NCBI RefSeq assembly: GCF_900176275.1 | Contig: NZ_FWXD01000002.1 | Coordinates: 44,917 to 108,916 of the forward strand | Origin: Andreprevotia lacus DSM 23236 | Lineage (GTDB): Bacteria > Pseudomonadota > Gammaproteobacteria > Burkholderiales > Chitinibacteraceae | Direction of reading: 5' to 3' | Length of the DNA: 64,000 bases | In this document: in pieces, positions 45,979 through 54,259 of the stretch | Numbering within the stretch: position 1 is the stretch's first letter | Layout: every line of letters begins with the position of its first letter | Position numbers and translations under genes: made by a program | The notes under the pieces: generated by a model | The model's database searches: none | What the model was told of the DNA's origin: nothing | The model's input: only the letters and a program-made list of their open reading frames with translations

Positions 45979-46065
45979 GGGCTGGTTCGCACGGCGCGCC
46001 TATTGTGCCACAAACCGCCGCCAGCGCTTGCACGGTGTTGCTCGCCGTCCGGCGACTTTTTGTTT

Positions 46066-46082
46066 TGCACTGTTATGGTGCG
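46066..46082. promoter_or_regulatory. NtrC binding site 1 upstream of glnA
   Basis: TGCACTGTTATGGTGCG matches the NtrC consensus (TGCAC-Y-N4-TGGTGC-R) at every defined position. Its centre is about 123 bp upstream of the predicted start of transcription. Confidence 0.8.
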
Positions 46083-46097
46083 AATGCGGTCAGGTGG

Positions 46098-46114
46098 TGC
46101 GCAATTGTGGTGCG
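46098..46114. promoter_or_regulatory. NtrC binding site 2 upstream of glnA
   Basis: TGCGCAATTGTGGTGCG differs from the consensus by one base in the first half-site. Its centre is 32 bp from site 1, the same spacing as the paired enhancer sites of the enterobacterial glnAp2 promoter. Confidence 0.75.
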
Positions 46115-46212
46115 TTGTGCGCCGTGGCGTCATGGTTGTTGCGGATTGCCATTGCTGTCGCCCTGGCAGAGAATCGCAGGCAGCAGATCATCAATTGAAA
46201 GGAGTGCCGGGC

Positions 46213-46665
46213 ATGAGCCAGATCAACGCCATCCTGCAGACTGCGCAGCAACGTGCGCAGGCGCAGCAACTGCCGTATTCGGGAGCACTGACCCCGGCCG
46301 AGGCGCATGCAGTGTTGCAGGCGCTGCCACAGGCGCGGCTGGTGGATGTGCGCTCGCAGGCAGAATGGCAGTTCGTCGGCACCGTGCCCGGCTCGGCGCA
46401 GATCGAGTGGGCGCACTTTCCTGGCATGCAGCCCAACCCGCATTTTGCCGACCAGCTCAAGCAGCAGGTCGATCCGCAGAGCGTGGTGCTGTTCCTGTGC
46501 CGTTCCGGTGCGCGCAGCCACAATGCCGCCGCGCTGGCCGCGCAGCTGGGCTATGGCGAGGCCTACAACATCCTTGAGGGCTTCGAGGGCGACAAGAACG
46601 CCGATCAGCACCGCAATACGGTCAACGGCTGGAAGGCCGCTGGCCTGCCGTGGGTGCAGGGCTGA
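46213..46665 (+). CDS. Rhodanese-like domain protein
   Basis: A 150-aa single rhodanese domain: VLQALPQARLVDVRSQAEWQFVGTVPGS, then the active-site loop FLCRSGARSHNAA with Cys96, then ALAAQLGYGEAYNILEGFEGD. Members transfer sulfane sulfur; the partner is unknown. GGAG lies upstream of the ATG at 46213. It is divergent from glnA and shares its 344-bp control region. Confidence 0.88.
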   Translation: MSQINAILQTAQQRAQAQQLPYSGALTPAEAHAVLQALPQARLVDVRSQAEWQFVGTVPGSAQIEWAHFPGMQPNPHFADQLKQQVDPQSVVLFLCRSGARSHNAAALAAQLGYGEAYNILEGFEGDKNADQHRNTVNGWKAAGLPWVQG

Positions 46666-46736
46666 TCTTTTTGCCGCAACGCTGCTGCGGCCGAGGCCGC
46701 AGTCTGGAACAACATGGGTAGGGACTTGAGCGCCGC

Positions 46737-49118
46737 ATGAATCGGAATGATTTGCTGAGCACGGCCAAGGGGCTGTTTCTGCGCAGCTTTGTACAGGGTA
46801 TCGACGAGTGGCTGCAGCGCTGCGGCACGGAATTGACCGAGCGCGCCGCCATTGAAAGCGGCGATGCCCAGCGCGTGGCGGCCGATGCCGGCAAGGCATT
46901 GCGCAATGCCGACATGGCGCTCAAGCAGCATCTGTCCGAGGGCATGGTGCGGCTGGTCGAGCGTGGCTTCGAGACGGCCTATGATTCATTCCGCCCCTCG
47001 TTTGCCGATGCGGCGCATGCGCCCACGCTGTCGCTGATCGATACCGGTGCGGTCGAATCGGAAATCCGCCTTGACTGGCTGGCGCGGCGCTTTCGCAACG
47101 CAGCCGAAACGGAAATCCGTGATCTGAACATCCGCGTGGCCCAGTTGTTTGGCCAGGATCATATCCACGAGCGCGAGAACCCGTTCCGCCCTTATATGTT
47201 CGCGCGCTGCATCGTCGGTGCCGTTGATCTGCTGGATCAGTCCGGCGATGTGGCCACCGTGCTGTGCGAGGCGCTGGGCACCAGCACCACCAGCGAAGTC
47301 GTGGGCATCTACGCACAACTGAACGATTTCCTCGCGCAGCACGGTGTGGATGCCGACCTGCGCCTGACCATCAAGAAACAGGCCGAAGCGGTATCCGGAG
47401 CCTCGGCCGCGCGTGGTGCCGATGCCGCTGCCGGCCCGCAGCTGCATGATCCAGCCACACAGGCCGGTGCCGAGACCCTGGCGCCCGAGCAGATGCTGGC
47501 GGCGCAGACGCGGCTGGAGTCCTTGCTGCGCCTGGTGTTGTCCGCGCAGGGGCAAACGCTGCCGGATGCCATGCTGGGCAGCGCGCCCGCGTCGGCCGGC
47601 ATGCTGCCGGCGGCCGCAGCCAATCTGGGCCTGACCCTGCAGCAATCGCTGCGCTCGGTTTTTTCCGCCGATGCTGCGGGCGTGGCCGGGAATGCCTTGG
47701 CGCAATATCACCCGGCTGCGCAGTTGCAATCCACGCTGGATGGCCTGCTGACCGCCAATGCCGCGCTGGGCGTGCCGCAGGGCGAGCGCGCACTCGACAA
47801 CCTGCTGATGCAGCACCATGCGCAGCTCAGCGCCGGCGCGGCCGGCGACGTGCGCCAGCGCGTGATCGATATCGTGGGCTTGCTGTACGAATTCATCCTG
47901 CGCGACGAACTGGTGCCGCTGGCCATACGCCAGCAGCTGGCGCGGTTGCAGTTTCTGGCGCTCAAGATCGGTCTGGTCGAGCCTGACCTGTTTACCCGCG
48001 ACACCCACCCGCTGCGCCGGCTGATCAACCGTCTGGCCAGCGTTGCCATTGCCAGTGCCGGCAACGACGAGGCCGCCGAGTGGCTGCAGCGCGAGGCGGG
48101 CCTTGCCATCGAGCCGCTGCTGGCCGACCGGGGCGACAACCCGCCGCTGGTGACCGTGATGCTGGACCGTTTCGAGGCTGACTTGCGCCATCGCTACAAG
48201 CGTCATGCCGCGCTGGCCATCGCCGCGGTACAGGCCCAATCGCTGGCGCAGGCGCGCAGCGCGCGTTATCAGGGCATTCGTGCCGCCATCGTGGCTGGCA
48301 TGGATGGCTTGCGCTTCACCCCCTATGTCGTCGAGCTGCTGCAGGAAACCTGGCCGGCAGTGATCGAGTTGCAGGGGCGACAAAGCCCGGCGCTGGCCGA
48401 GCAATCGTTGTGGCTGGTGCCCGACCTGATCTGGAGCATCGCGCCCAAGACCGATGCCGCCGAGCGCAAGCAATTGCTGACCTTGATTCCCAACCTGCTG
48501 CCGGTGCTCAAGGACGGGCTGAAGGCGCTGGGCTGGGCACAGGCGCAGCTGGATGAAATGCAGCGCTGGCTGGTCGAGGCGCACAAGCTCGCGCTGCACA
48601 TGCCGGAAACGCAGTACACCGTGCCGTCGCTGACCATGCTGCGTGACCGCTTTGCGCCGCATTACCAGCAGTTGTTCAACGGCGCTTTGGTGGTCGAGCC
48701 CGAAGCCGGCACGCAGGCGCGCTACCTGGCCGCCGCGCTGCAAGCGGCACAGGCCGATGTCGACGTCATGCATGTGCCGGACGAAATGCAGATCGGCGAC
48801 GTCATTGCTGCATCCGGCCTGGCCGGCTTGCCGCTGAGCGAACGACGCAATGCCGTGCTGGCCCGCTTGCAGCCCGGCGTGGCACTGCGCTGGCAGGATG
48901 GTGCTGCCGCACGGCGCGGCCTGCTGGGCTGGCTGGCCGCCGATCAGCACCATGCCTTGCTGGTCTGGCCGGATGACAGCAAGCCGTTGTTGCTGGGTTT
49001 TGACGCCTTGATGCAACTGTTTGCACAGGGCAAGCTGCAGTTTGTCGAGCCACAACCGCTGTTTGATCGCGCCATTGCATCCTTGCTGGATGTGGCAGGC
49101 AAGTACCAGCTGCGTTGA
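46737..49118 (+). CDS. DUF1631 family protein (first copy)
   Basis: A 793-aa cytoplasmic, largely helical protein of the DUF1631 family. Typical segments are FRPSFADAAHAPTLSLIDTGAVESEIRLDWLARRFRNAAETEIRDLNIRVAQLFGQ in order near residues 80-140, DIVGLLYEFILRDELVPLAIRQQLARLQFLALKIGL in the middle, and PDLIWSIAPK later. The C-terminal 90 residues (VALRWQDGAAARRGLLGWL onward) look like a small beta domain. The family has no established function. A paralogue follows at 50067. Confidence 0.85.
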   Translation: MNRNDLLSTAKGLFLRSFVQGIDEWLQRCGTELTERAAIESGDAQRVAADAGKALRNADMALKQHLSEGMVRLVERGFETAYDSFRPSFADAAHAPTLSLIDTGAVESEIRLDWLARRFRNAAETEIRDLNIRVAQLFGQDHIHERENPFRPYMFARCIVGAVDLLDQSGDVATVLCEALGTSTTSEVVGIYAQLNDFLAQHGVDADLRLTIKKQAEAVSGASAARGADAAAGPQLHDPATQAGAETLAPEQMLAAQTRLESLLRLVLSAQGQTLPDAMLGSAPASAGMLPAAAANLGLTLQQSLRSVFSADAAGVAGNALAQYHPAAQLQSTLDGLLTANAALGVPQGERALDNLLMQHHAQLSAGAAGDVRQRVIDIVGLLYEFILRDELVPLAIRQQLARLQFLALKIGLVEPDLFTRDTHPLRRLINRLASVAIASAGNDEAAEWLQREAGLAIEPLLADRGDNPPLVTVMLDRFEADLRHRYKRHAALAIAAVQAQSLAQARSARYQGIRAAIVAGMDGLRFTPYVVELLQETWPAVIELQGRQSPALAEQSLWLVPDLIWSIAPKTDAAERKQLLTLIPNLLPVLKDGLKALGWAQAQLDEMQRWLVEAHKLALHMPETQYTVPSLTMLRDRFAPHYQQLFNGALVVEPEAGTQARYLAAALQAAQADVDVMHVPDEMQIGDVIAASGLAGLPLSERRNAVLARLQPGVALRWQDGAAARRGLLGWLAADQHHALLVWPDDSKPLLLGFDALMQLFAQGKLQFVEPQPLFDRAIASLLDVAGKYQLR

Positions 49119-49278
49119 GCGCGTGCCCACTCGGGAAGGGCGCAGTCCTGTGGGCTGCGCGCCAGGGCATGGCCGGAATGGCAGCTTGCTTGCGCAACGA
49201 GCAAGGTGACGCAATATCGTTTATTGTGGCTGGGCGGGTGGAGTGAATCCGCCATTGGCCCATTTGCAGGAGAATTCC

Positions 49279-49605
49279 ATGCCCTATGCGCTGCGTGCAG
49301 CCGATGGCACCATCAAGGCCCTGTTCCAGTCTGCCGAAGGCGAGGCGCAGGAATACCTGCCACAGGGCAGCCCGGAAGTGCAGGCCTTTCTCGGTCTTGC
49401 TGCCGATACGGCGGCATTGGGCGATCTGGACCAGGACCTGATCCGTGTGCTGGAAGACCTGATCGACGTGCTGATCCACAAGAACCTGCTGCGCATTACC
49501 GATCTGCCGCCCGAGGCGCAAAGCAAGCTGCTGACGCGCAAGCGCGTGCGTAATCAGCTTTACCCGCCCAGCATGGTGCTTGGCCCCGACGACGGCGTGC
49601 TCTAG
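49279..49605 (+). CDS. Conserved hypothetical protein (tryptophan-synthase-beta-like family by name)
   Basis: A 108-aa protein: MPYALRAADGTIKALFQSAE at the start and DLDQDLIRVLEDLIDVLIHKNLLRITDLPPEAQSKLLTRKRVR in the middle. This matches a small widespread proteobacterial family usually mislabelled as tryptophan synthase beta-like; it lacks any PLP-enzyme domain. An AGGAG ribosome-binding site precedes the ATG. Its stop codon (TAG) lies exactly at the left edge of a MITE. It sits between two DUF1631 genes, suggesting a functional link. Confidence 0.75.
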   Translation: MPYALRAADGTIKALFQSAEGEAQEYLPQGSPEVQAFLGLAADTAALGDLDQDLIRVLEDLIDVLIHKNLLRITDLPPEAQSKLLTRKRVRNQLYPPSMVLGPDDGVL

Positions 49606-49869
49606 GGCCTGTTAACACTTATTTCGCGCTTGCGTTTGGGGTAGTTCGGGATGGAGCGCAAGGCGCAGAACGCGCCGCGGTACGGGTACCGCAAGCGGTT
49701 TGCAACGCAGCGAACCGCCCGAAATACCCCGAACCCGCAGGGCTGGGCCGCAAAGAGGCCATCTACGGCGTTACGCGCCTTGGCAATAACCGGTTATTGC
49801 CGCGTTGCGTGCCTTGTAGCTGACCTCTTTGCGGCCCAGCGCAAGCGCGAAATAAGTGTTAACAGGCCC
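49605..49869. mobile_element. MITE with 30-bp perfect terminal inverted repeats
   Basis: The left end (49605 onward, GGGCCTGTTAACACTTATTT) and right end are perfect inverted repeats of 30 bp, or 32 bp if the flanking TA is counted (49603-49634 and 49840-49871). The flanking TA dinucleotides are the likely target duplication. The 265-bp interior has palindromes (GCGGTACGGGTACCGC, CAATAACCGGTTATTG) but no transposase. It must be moved by a transposase elsewhere. Insertion at the stop codon of the preceding gene left the coding sequence intact. Confidence 0.85.
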
Positions 49870-50066
49870 TAGGCCGCTGCAGCGACGCGCGGCCCTGCGT
49901 GTGCTTACAACGCTGTGCTAAACTCCGGCCCGCGGACCAAGGTGGCCGGCGTGGCGCTAGCTACCTGATTCTGCAACAAATAAACCAATAATGAACCCGG
50001 AATCGCAGGCCGTGCCGGCCCCGATCCGGGCGTCCGCCACAGGCGGATGGCGGGGATGAGAGCAGC

Positions 50067-52562
50067 ATGGACCGGAACGACCTTCTGGCGGCAACGCGCA
50101 GCGAATTTCTGCGCGCCTTTGCCGCAAGCATTTCTGATCTGGCCGAACGTGCGTCGGCCAGTTTGTTCGAGAGCGCCGATCGCGCCCGTTCAATGGCCGA
50201 GCAGCGTGATCTGCTCGATGCGCGCATCGTGCTGGGGCAGCATGCGGGGCAACTGCACGCGCAATTGCTGGATGGCATGGAACGGCTGCTGAACCGCAGC
50301 TTCCAGACCGCCTACAGCACGTTCCGCCCATCCTTCTCCGATTCGTTTTCCGCCAGTTCGCTCAGCCTGCTCGATACCAGCGCGGTCGAGGGCGAGCTAC
50401 GGCTTGATGCCGTCACCAACCGCTTGCGCGGCCAGGCCGAGGAAGCGCTACGCGACCTCAATATCCGTGTGGCATTGTTGTTCGAGCAAGACAACATCAA
50501 GGAGCGCGAGAACCCCTTCCGCCCCTATTTGCTGTCGCGCTGCATTGCCAGCTCGGCGGAGAGCATGAGCACGGTGCCCGAGATCGTCGTGCTGCTGACC
50601 GACCACCTGTGTGATGGCCTGCTCGATCGGGTTGCCGTCCTTTATGAACGCCTGAACGTGCTGCTCGCCCGGCATGGCATCGCCGCCGAACTGCAGCTCA
50701 AGATACGTCGTCAGGTTGCCGGGCCGGGTGCAGTACCGCAGCCCGCTGGCGCGGAGGCTGACCGGGCGCCCGACGCAGCGGCAGCCGCACCGCCCGCTGC
50801 ACAACCCTTTGATGCCGCCGCCATGGCCGCGACCATGAGCCAGCTGAGCGAGCTGAGCGAGCTGCTCAGCGCGCAAAGCCGGCTCGACAATCTGTTCCAG
50901 CTGGTTCAGCACCCGGATCGTGCCGCGCCACCGCCCATCGTGATTGATTCCGCCGCCGTGGAGCAACTGGCCCATACCTTGCGTGATGGCCAGACCGTGC
51001 CACCCGCAACGCAGAGCACCGGCTGGCTGGCTGGTGCCCAATCGGTCGGCAACGTGTTGCGCGGCTTGTTTTCCGGTTTGCGGCCCGGCGGGCTGCGTCC
51101 GCTTGAACCGGTTGCCGCCGGGGTGCAAACACCGCTGCTGGAGATGGTGCAGTCGCTGCAGCACAGCCCGTTCCGTCCGGATGAGCAGGACGGTGCCGAA
51201 GGCACACTGCAGAACCTGATCATCGAGCAGCGCCAGACGCTGAATCAGGCCGTGGGTGATAGCAACGAGCAGATGATCATCGACATCGTCGGCATGCTGT
51301 TCGAGTTCATCCTGCGCGATAACCAGGTGCCGGCCGAGGTGCGTGCGCAACTGGGGCGGCTGCAGTTTGCCGTGCTGCGGATCGCGCTGCTGGACCCGGC
51401 ACTGTTCTCGCAGAAAAATCACCCGGCGCGCATGCTGGTGAACCGCATCGGCTCGATTTCGGCCGGCCTGCACCGGGTTGACCCGGGTGGCGAGCGTGTG
51501 GCGAATGAAATCCGCCGCATCATCGAGGCGCTGCTGGCTGACCCGCATGACGATGTGTCCCTGTTCAGCACCATGCTCGACCAGCTCGATGCCTTTATCG
51601 CGCACGAGCTGCGCACGGCCGATGCACGGGTGCAGCGTGCCGCGCAGGCGGTGGAAAACACCGAAAGCCGCACGCTGCAATATGCACGCATCACCGCGAT
51701 GATTGCCGAGGGGCTGACCGGCTTGACGCTGGACGGCTATCTGCGTGACTTCCTGATCCAGACCTGGGCACAAGTCATCGAGCATGCCGGCCGCACCGAC
51801 GAAGCGCGCGCCCAAAGCTATCAGTTGCTGATTCCCGACCTGATCTGGAGCATCGTGCCCAAGCCGGGGCCCCATGAGCGCAAGCAGCTGTTTGCCATGA
51901 TTCCCGCCTTGTTGCCTGCGTTGCAGCAGGGGCTGAGCCTGATCGGCTGGAGCGAGGCACAGCGCCAGCAATTCGTGCACTGGCTGGTGGAGGCGCACAA
52001 GGACGCGTTGCGTGTGGTAGACCTGCCGGGGGTGCCGCCGCCGCTGTCCATGCTGCACGAGCGCTTTGCGCCGGTGTTTGCCAAGGCCCGCGAGGCCGAA
52101 CAGGCTGTGTCGGCCAGCGAGCCGCCGCAAATGGATGAGCGCCTGTTCGACGAGGCAATCCGCGAGCTGGAAGTCGATCTGCAGGTGTTCGACCGCATGC
52201 TGGGTGATAGCGATAGCGCCAACGATGCGAGTGTAGAGCAAGAGGGCATGGTCGATACCGGTGCGCTGGGCGATGCGACCGTTGCCGTCGTACCGCAACA
52301 AGACCCGTTGGCCATCCTGCGCAGCGGCGTGCCCATCGAGGTCAATCTGGATGGCAACCCCACGGAAGGCACGCTGAGCTGGGTCAACCAGTCCGAATCG
52401 ACGCTGATCCTGAGCATGGGCGACGACAGGCCACCACTGGTGATCGGTGCCAAGCTGATCCGCCGCCTGCTGTCGTCTGGCCGCGCCCGCTTCATCGAAG
52501 TGCCGGCGGTGTTCGAGCGCGCGGTAGAATCGCTGCTCGAATCGGCCGACCGCGTGGCGTAA
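50067..52562 (+). CDS. DUF1631 family protein (second copy)
   Basis: An 831-aa paralogue of the protein at 46737-49118 with the same segments: FRPSFSDSFSASSLSLLDTSAVEGELRLDAV, then EEALRDLNIRVALLFEQDN, DIVGMLFEFILRDNQVPAEVR and PDLIWSIVPKPG. It has an acidic stretch near residue 720 and a C-terminal beta-type domain (VPIEVNLDGNPTEGTLSWVN, then ESTLILSMGDDRPPLVIG) that resembles PilZ-like folds in layout, although no RxxxR motif is visible. Function unknown. Confidence 0.83.
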   Translation: MDRNDLLAATRSEFLRAFAASISDLAERASASLFESADRARSMAEQRDLLDARIVLGQHAGQLHAQLLDGMERLLNRSFQTAYSTFRPSFSDSFSASSLSLLDTSAVEGELRLDAVTNRLRGQAEEALRDLNIRVALLFEQDNIKERENPFRPYLLSRCIASSAESMSTVPEIVVLLTDHLCDGLLDRVAVLYERLNVLLARHGIAAELQLKIRRQVAGPGAVPQPAGAEADRAPDAAAAAPPAAQPFDAAAMAATMSQLSELSELLSAQSRLDNLFQLVQHPDRAAPPPIVIDSAAVEQLAHTLRDGQTVPPATQSTGWLAGAQSVGNVLRGLFSGLRPGGLRPLEPVAAGVQTPLLEMVQSLQHSPFRPDEQDGAEGTLQNLIIEQRQTLNQAVGDSNEQMIIDIVGMLFEFILRDNQVPAEVRAQLGRLQFAVLRIALLDPALFSQKNHPARMLVNRIGSISAGLHRVDPGGERVANEIRRIIEALLADPHDDVSLFSTMLDQLDAFIAHELRTADARVQRAAQAVENTESRTLQYARITAMIAEGLTGLTLDGYLRDFLIQTWAQVIEHAGRTDEARAQSYQLLIPDLIWSIVPKPGPHERKQLFAMIPALLPALQQGLSLIGWSEAQRQQFVHWLVEAHKDALRVVDLPGVPPPLSMLHERFAPVFAKAREAEQAVSASEPPQMDERLFDEAIRELEVDLQVFDRMLGDSDSANDASVEQEGMVDTGALGDATVAVVPQQDPLAILRSGVPIEVNLDGNPTEGTLSWVNQSESTLILSMGDDRPPLVIGAKLIRRLLSSGRARFIEVPAVFERAVESLLESADRVA

Positions 52563-52598
52563 GCGGCCGCAGCCTCGTCCACTAGCGTGAATGCCAAT

Positions 52599-53414
52599 AT
52601 GAAATATGTCGTTATCGGTAACCCGATTGCCCACAGCAAGTCGCCGCAAATCCATGCGGCCTTTGCCAGCCAGTTCGACCTGCCGGGCTTCTCGTACGAG
52701 CGCCTGCTGGCGCCGCTGGATGGTTTTGCCGCCACGGTGCGCGGCTTTGTTGCCGAGGGCGGGCAGGGCTGCAACATCACAGTGCCATTCAAGGAAGAAG
52801 CCTTCCGCCTGGCCGATGCGCTGACCGCGCGTGCGCAAGCGGCCGGGGCGGTGAACACGCTCAAGCTGCAGGCCGACGGCAGCTTGCTGGGCGACAACAC
52901 CGATGGCGCCGGACTGGTGGCCGATGTGTTGCGCCACACCACGCTGGCCGGCAAGCGCGTGCTGCTGCTGGGCGCTGGCGGTGCGGCGCGCGGCGTATTG
53001 TTGCCGCTGGCGGCGCAACAGCCGGCATCCATCACTTTGGCCAATCGTACCCCCGCCAAGGCCGTGGCATTGATCGACGAATTCCGCACCCATATCGCCT
53101 TGCCGCTGCACGGTTGCGGCTTCGATGCGCTACAGGGCGGCCATGACGTGGTGATCAATGCCACCTCGGCCAGCCTGGGCGGCGAGGGTATCCCGCTGCC
53201 GGACGGCGTGTTCGCCCCCGGTGCGCTGGCCTACGACATGATGTATGGCCGCGATGAAACCGCGTTTCTGGCCCAGGCACGCACGACTGGTGTGCTGCTG
53301 CGGGTCGATGGTCTGGGCATGCTGGTAGGGCAGGCGGCCGAGGCATTCGCGCTGTGGACCGGCCACAGGCCGGATGTCGCGCCCGTGTTGCAGGCATTGC
53401 GCAGCGCGCTGTAA
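52599..53414 (+). CDS. aroE: Shikimate 5-dehydrogenase
   Basis: A 271-aa NADP-dependent enzyme of aromatic amino acid synthesis. Seen: [18 protein letters not shown] with the shikimate-binding Ser pair, [15 protein letters not shown] with the catalytic Lys, [11 protein letters not shown] with the catalytic Asp, [17 protein letters not shown] as the nucleotide-binding loop, and [14 protein letters not shown] near the end. ATG 52599 (MKYVVIGNP) fits the family; a GTG at 52587 is also in frame. Confidence 0.95.
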   Translation: MKYVVIGNPIAHSKSPQIHAAFASQFDLPGFSYERLLAPLDGFAATVRGFVAEGGQGCNITVPFKEEAFRLADALTARAQAAGAVNTLKLQADGSLLGDNTDGAGLVADVLRHTTLAGKRVLLLGAGGAARGVLLPLAAQQPASITLANRTPAKAVALIDEFRTHIALPLHGCGFDALQGGHDVVINATSASLGGEGIPLPDGVFAPGALAYDMMYGRDETAFLAQARTTGVLLRVDGLGMLVGQAAEAFALWTGHRPDVAPVLQALRSAL

Positions 53415-53480
53415 AGCGTTCGGTTCAAAATATGGCGGCCCCGGTATACTGCGGGCCGTTCTCTTACAAGAAGCCGGGAT

Positions 53481-54191
53481 ATGGCAGCGGGCAAGAAGCG
53501 TTCATTCGGATGGTGGCTGGGGCGGATCACGCTCGGCCTGATCGGCCTGTTCCTGCTGTGGAACCTGTGGATTTTCCTGCACGTGCTGGCCTGGCGCTGG
53601 GTCAATCCGTCCGATACCGCTTTCATGGACGAGCAGCAGGCGCGCCTGCAGGCCGAAGACCCCAATGCCACCTTGCGCCACCAGTGGGTGCCGTATGCGC
53701 AGATTTCGCCCAATCTCAAGCGTGCACTGGTGGCCTCCGAAGATGCCAAGTTCCTCGATCATGACGGTTTCGACTGGGAAGGTATCCAGAATGCTTGGGA
53801 AAAAAATCTCAAGAAGGGCCACATCGTTGCCGGTGGTTCGACCATCAGCCAGCAGCTGGCCAAGAACCTGTTCCTGTCCAGCAAGCGCACGCCATGGCGC
53901 AAGGGCGAGGAGGCCATCATCACCGTGATGCTGGAGGCGGTGATGGACAAGCAGCGCATTTTCGAGATTTACCTGAACGTGATCGAGTGGGGCGACGGCG
54001 TATTCGGCGCCGAGGCGGCTGCCAAACATTACTATCAGGTGCCGGCCAGCAAGCTCAGCAGCGCGCAGGCCGCCAAGCTGGCGGCCATGGTGCCCAACCC
54101 GCGTTATTTCGACGAGCACCGCAGTGACCGCAAGTTGCTGCGCAAGGCGGCCATCATCCAGCGCCGCATGCCTTATGCCGAGGCACCCTGA
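53481..54191 (+). CDS. mtgA: Monofunctional biosynthetic peptidoglycan transglycosylase
   Basis: A 236-aa membrane-anchored GT51 enzyme. An N-terminal helix (LGLIGLFLLWNLWIFLHVLAW) is followed by the catalytic domain with ALVASEDAKFLDHDGFDWEGI (catalytic Glu), GGSTISQQLAKNLFLSSKRT and EIYLNVIEWGDGVFGAEAAA. It polymerises lipid II into glycan strands. In proteobacteria mtgA commonly follows aroE, as here (66-bp gap). Confidence 0.95.
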   Translation: MAAGKKRSFGWWLGRITLGLIGLFLLWNLWIFLHVLAWRWVNPSDTAFMDEQQARLQAEDPNATLRHQWVPYAQISPNLKRALVASEDAKFLDHDGFDWEGIQNAWEKNLKKGHIVAGGSTISQQLAKNLFLSSKRTPWRKGEEAIITVMLEAVMDKQRIFEIYLNVIEWGDGVFGAEAAAKHYYQVPASKLSSAQAAKLAAMVPNPRYFDEHRSDRKLLRKAAIIQRRMPYAEAP

Positions 54192-54259
54192 ATGTTGCCG
54201 CATGCACGGCGGCATGCTGGTGTCAGGTGTCCAAAGCAGGCAGGATCGGCTATCAATAG

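Noticed and set aside
45998..46013. Second sigma-54-like box (TGGCAC followed by AATAG) upstream of glnA
   Set aside because: The -12 part does not match; the box at 45963-45978 fits both elements and spacing.
46986..49214. A 742-codon antisense frame over the first DUF1631 gene
   Set aside because: Mirror frame of a GC-rich gene; Gln/Arg/His-rich product without domains.
49651..49872. Open frame inside the MITE
   Set aside because: It runs through the inverted repeat and palindromes, has no ribosome-binding site and no similarity to a transposase.
50448..53111. An 887-codon open frame antisense to DUF1631 and aroE
   Set aside because: It spans two real genes on the other strand and has no recognisable domain or start signal.
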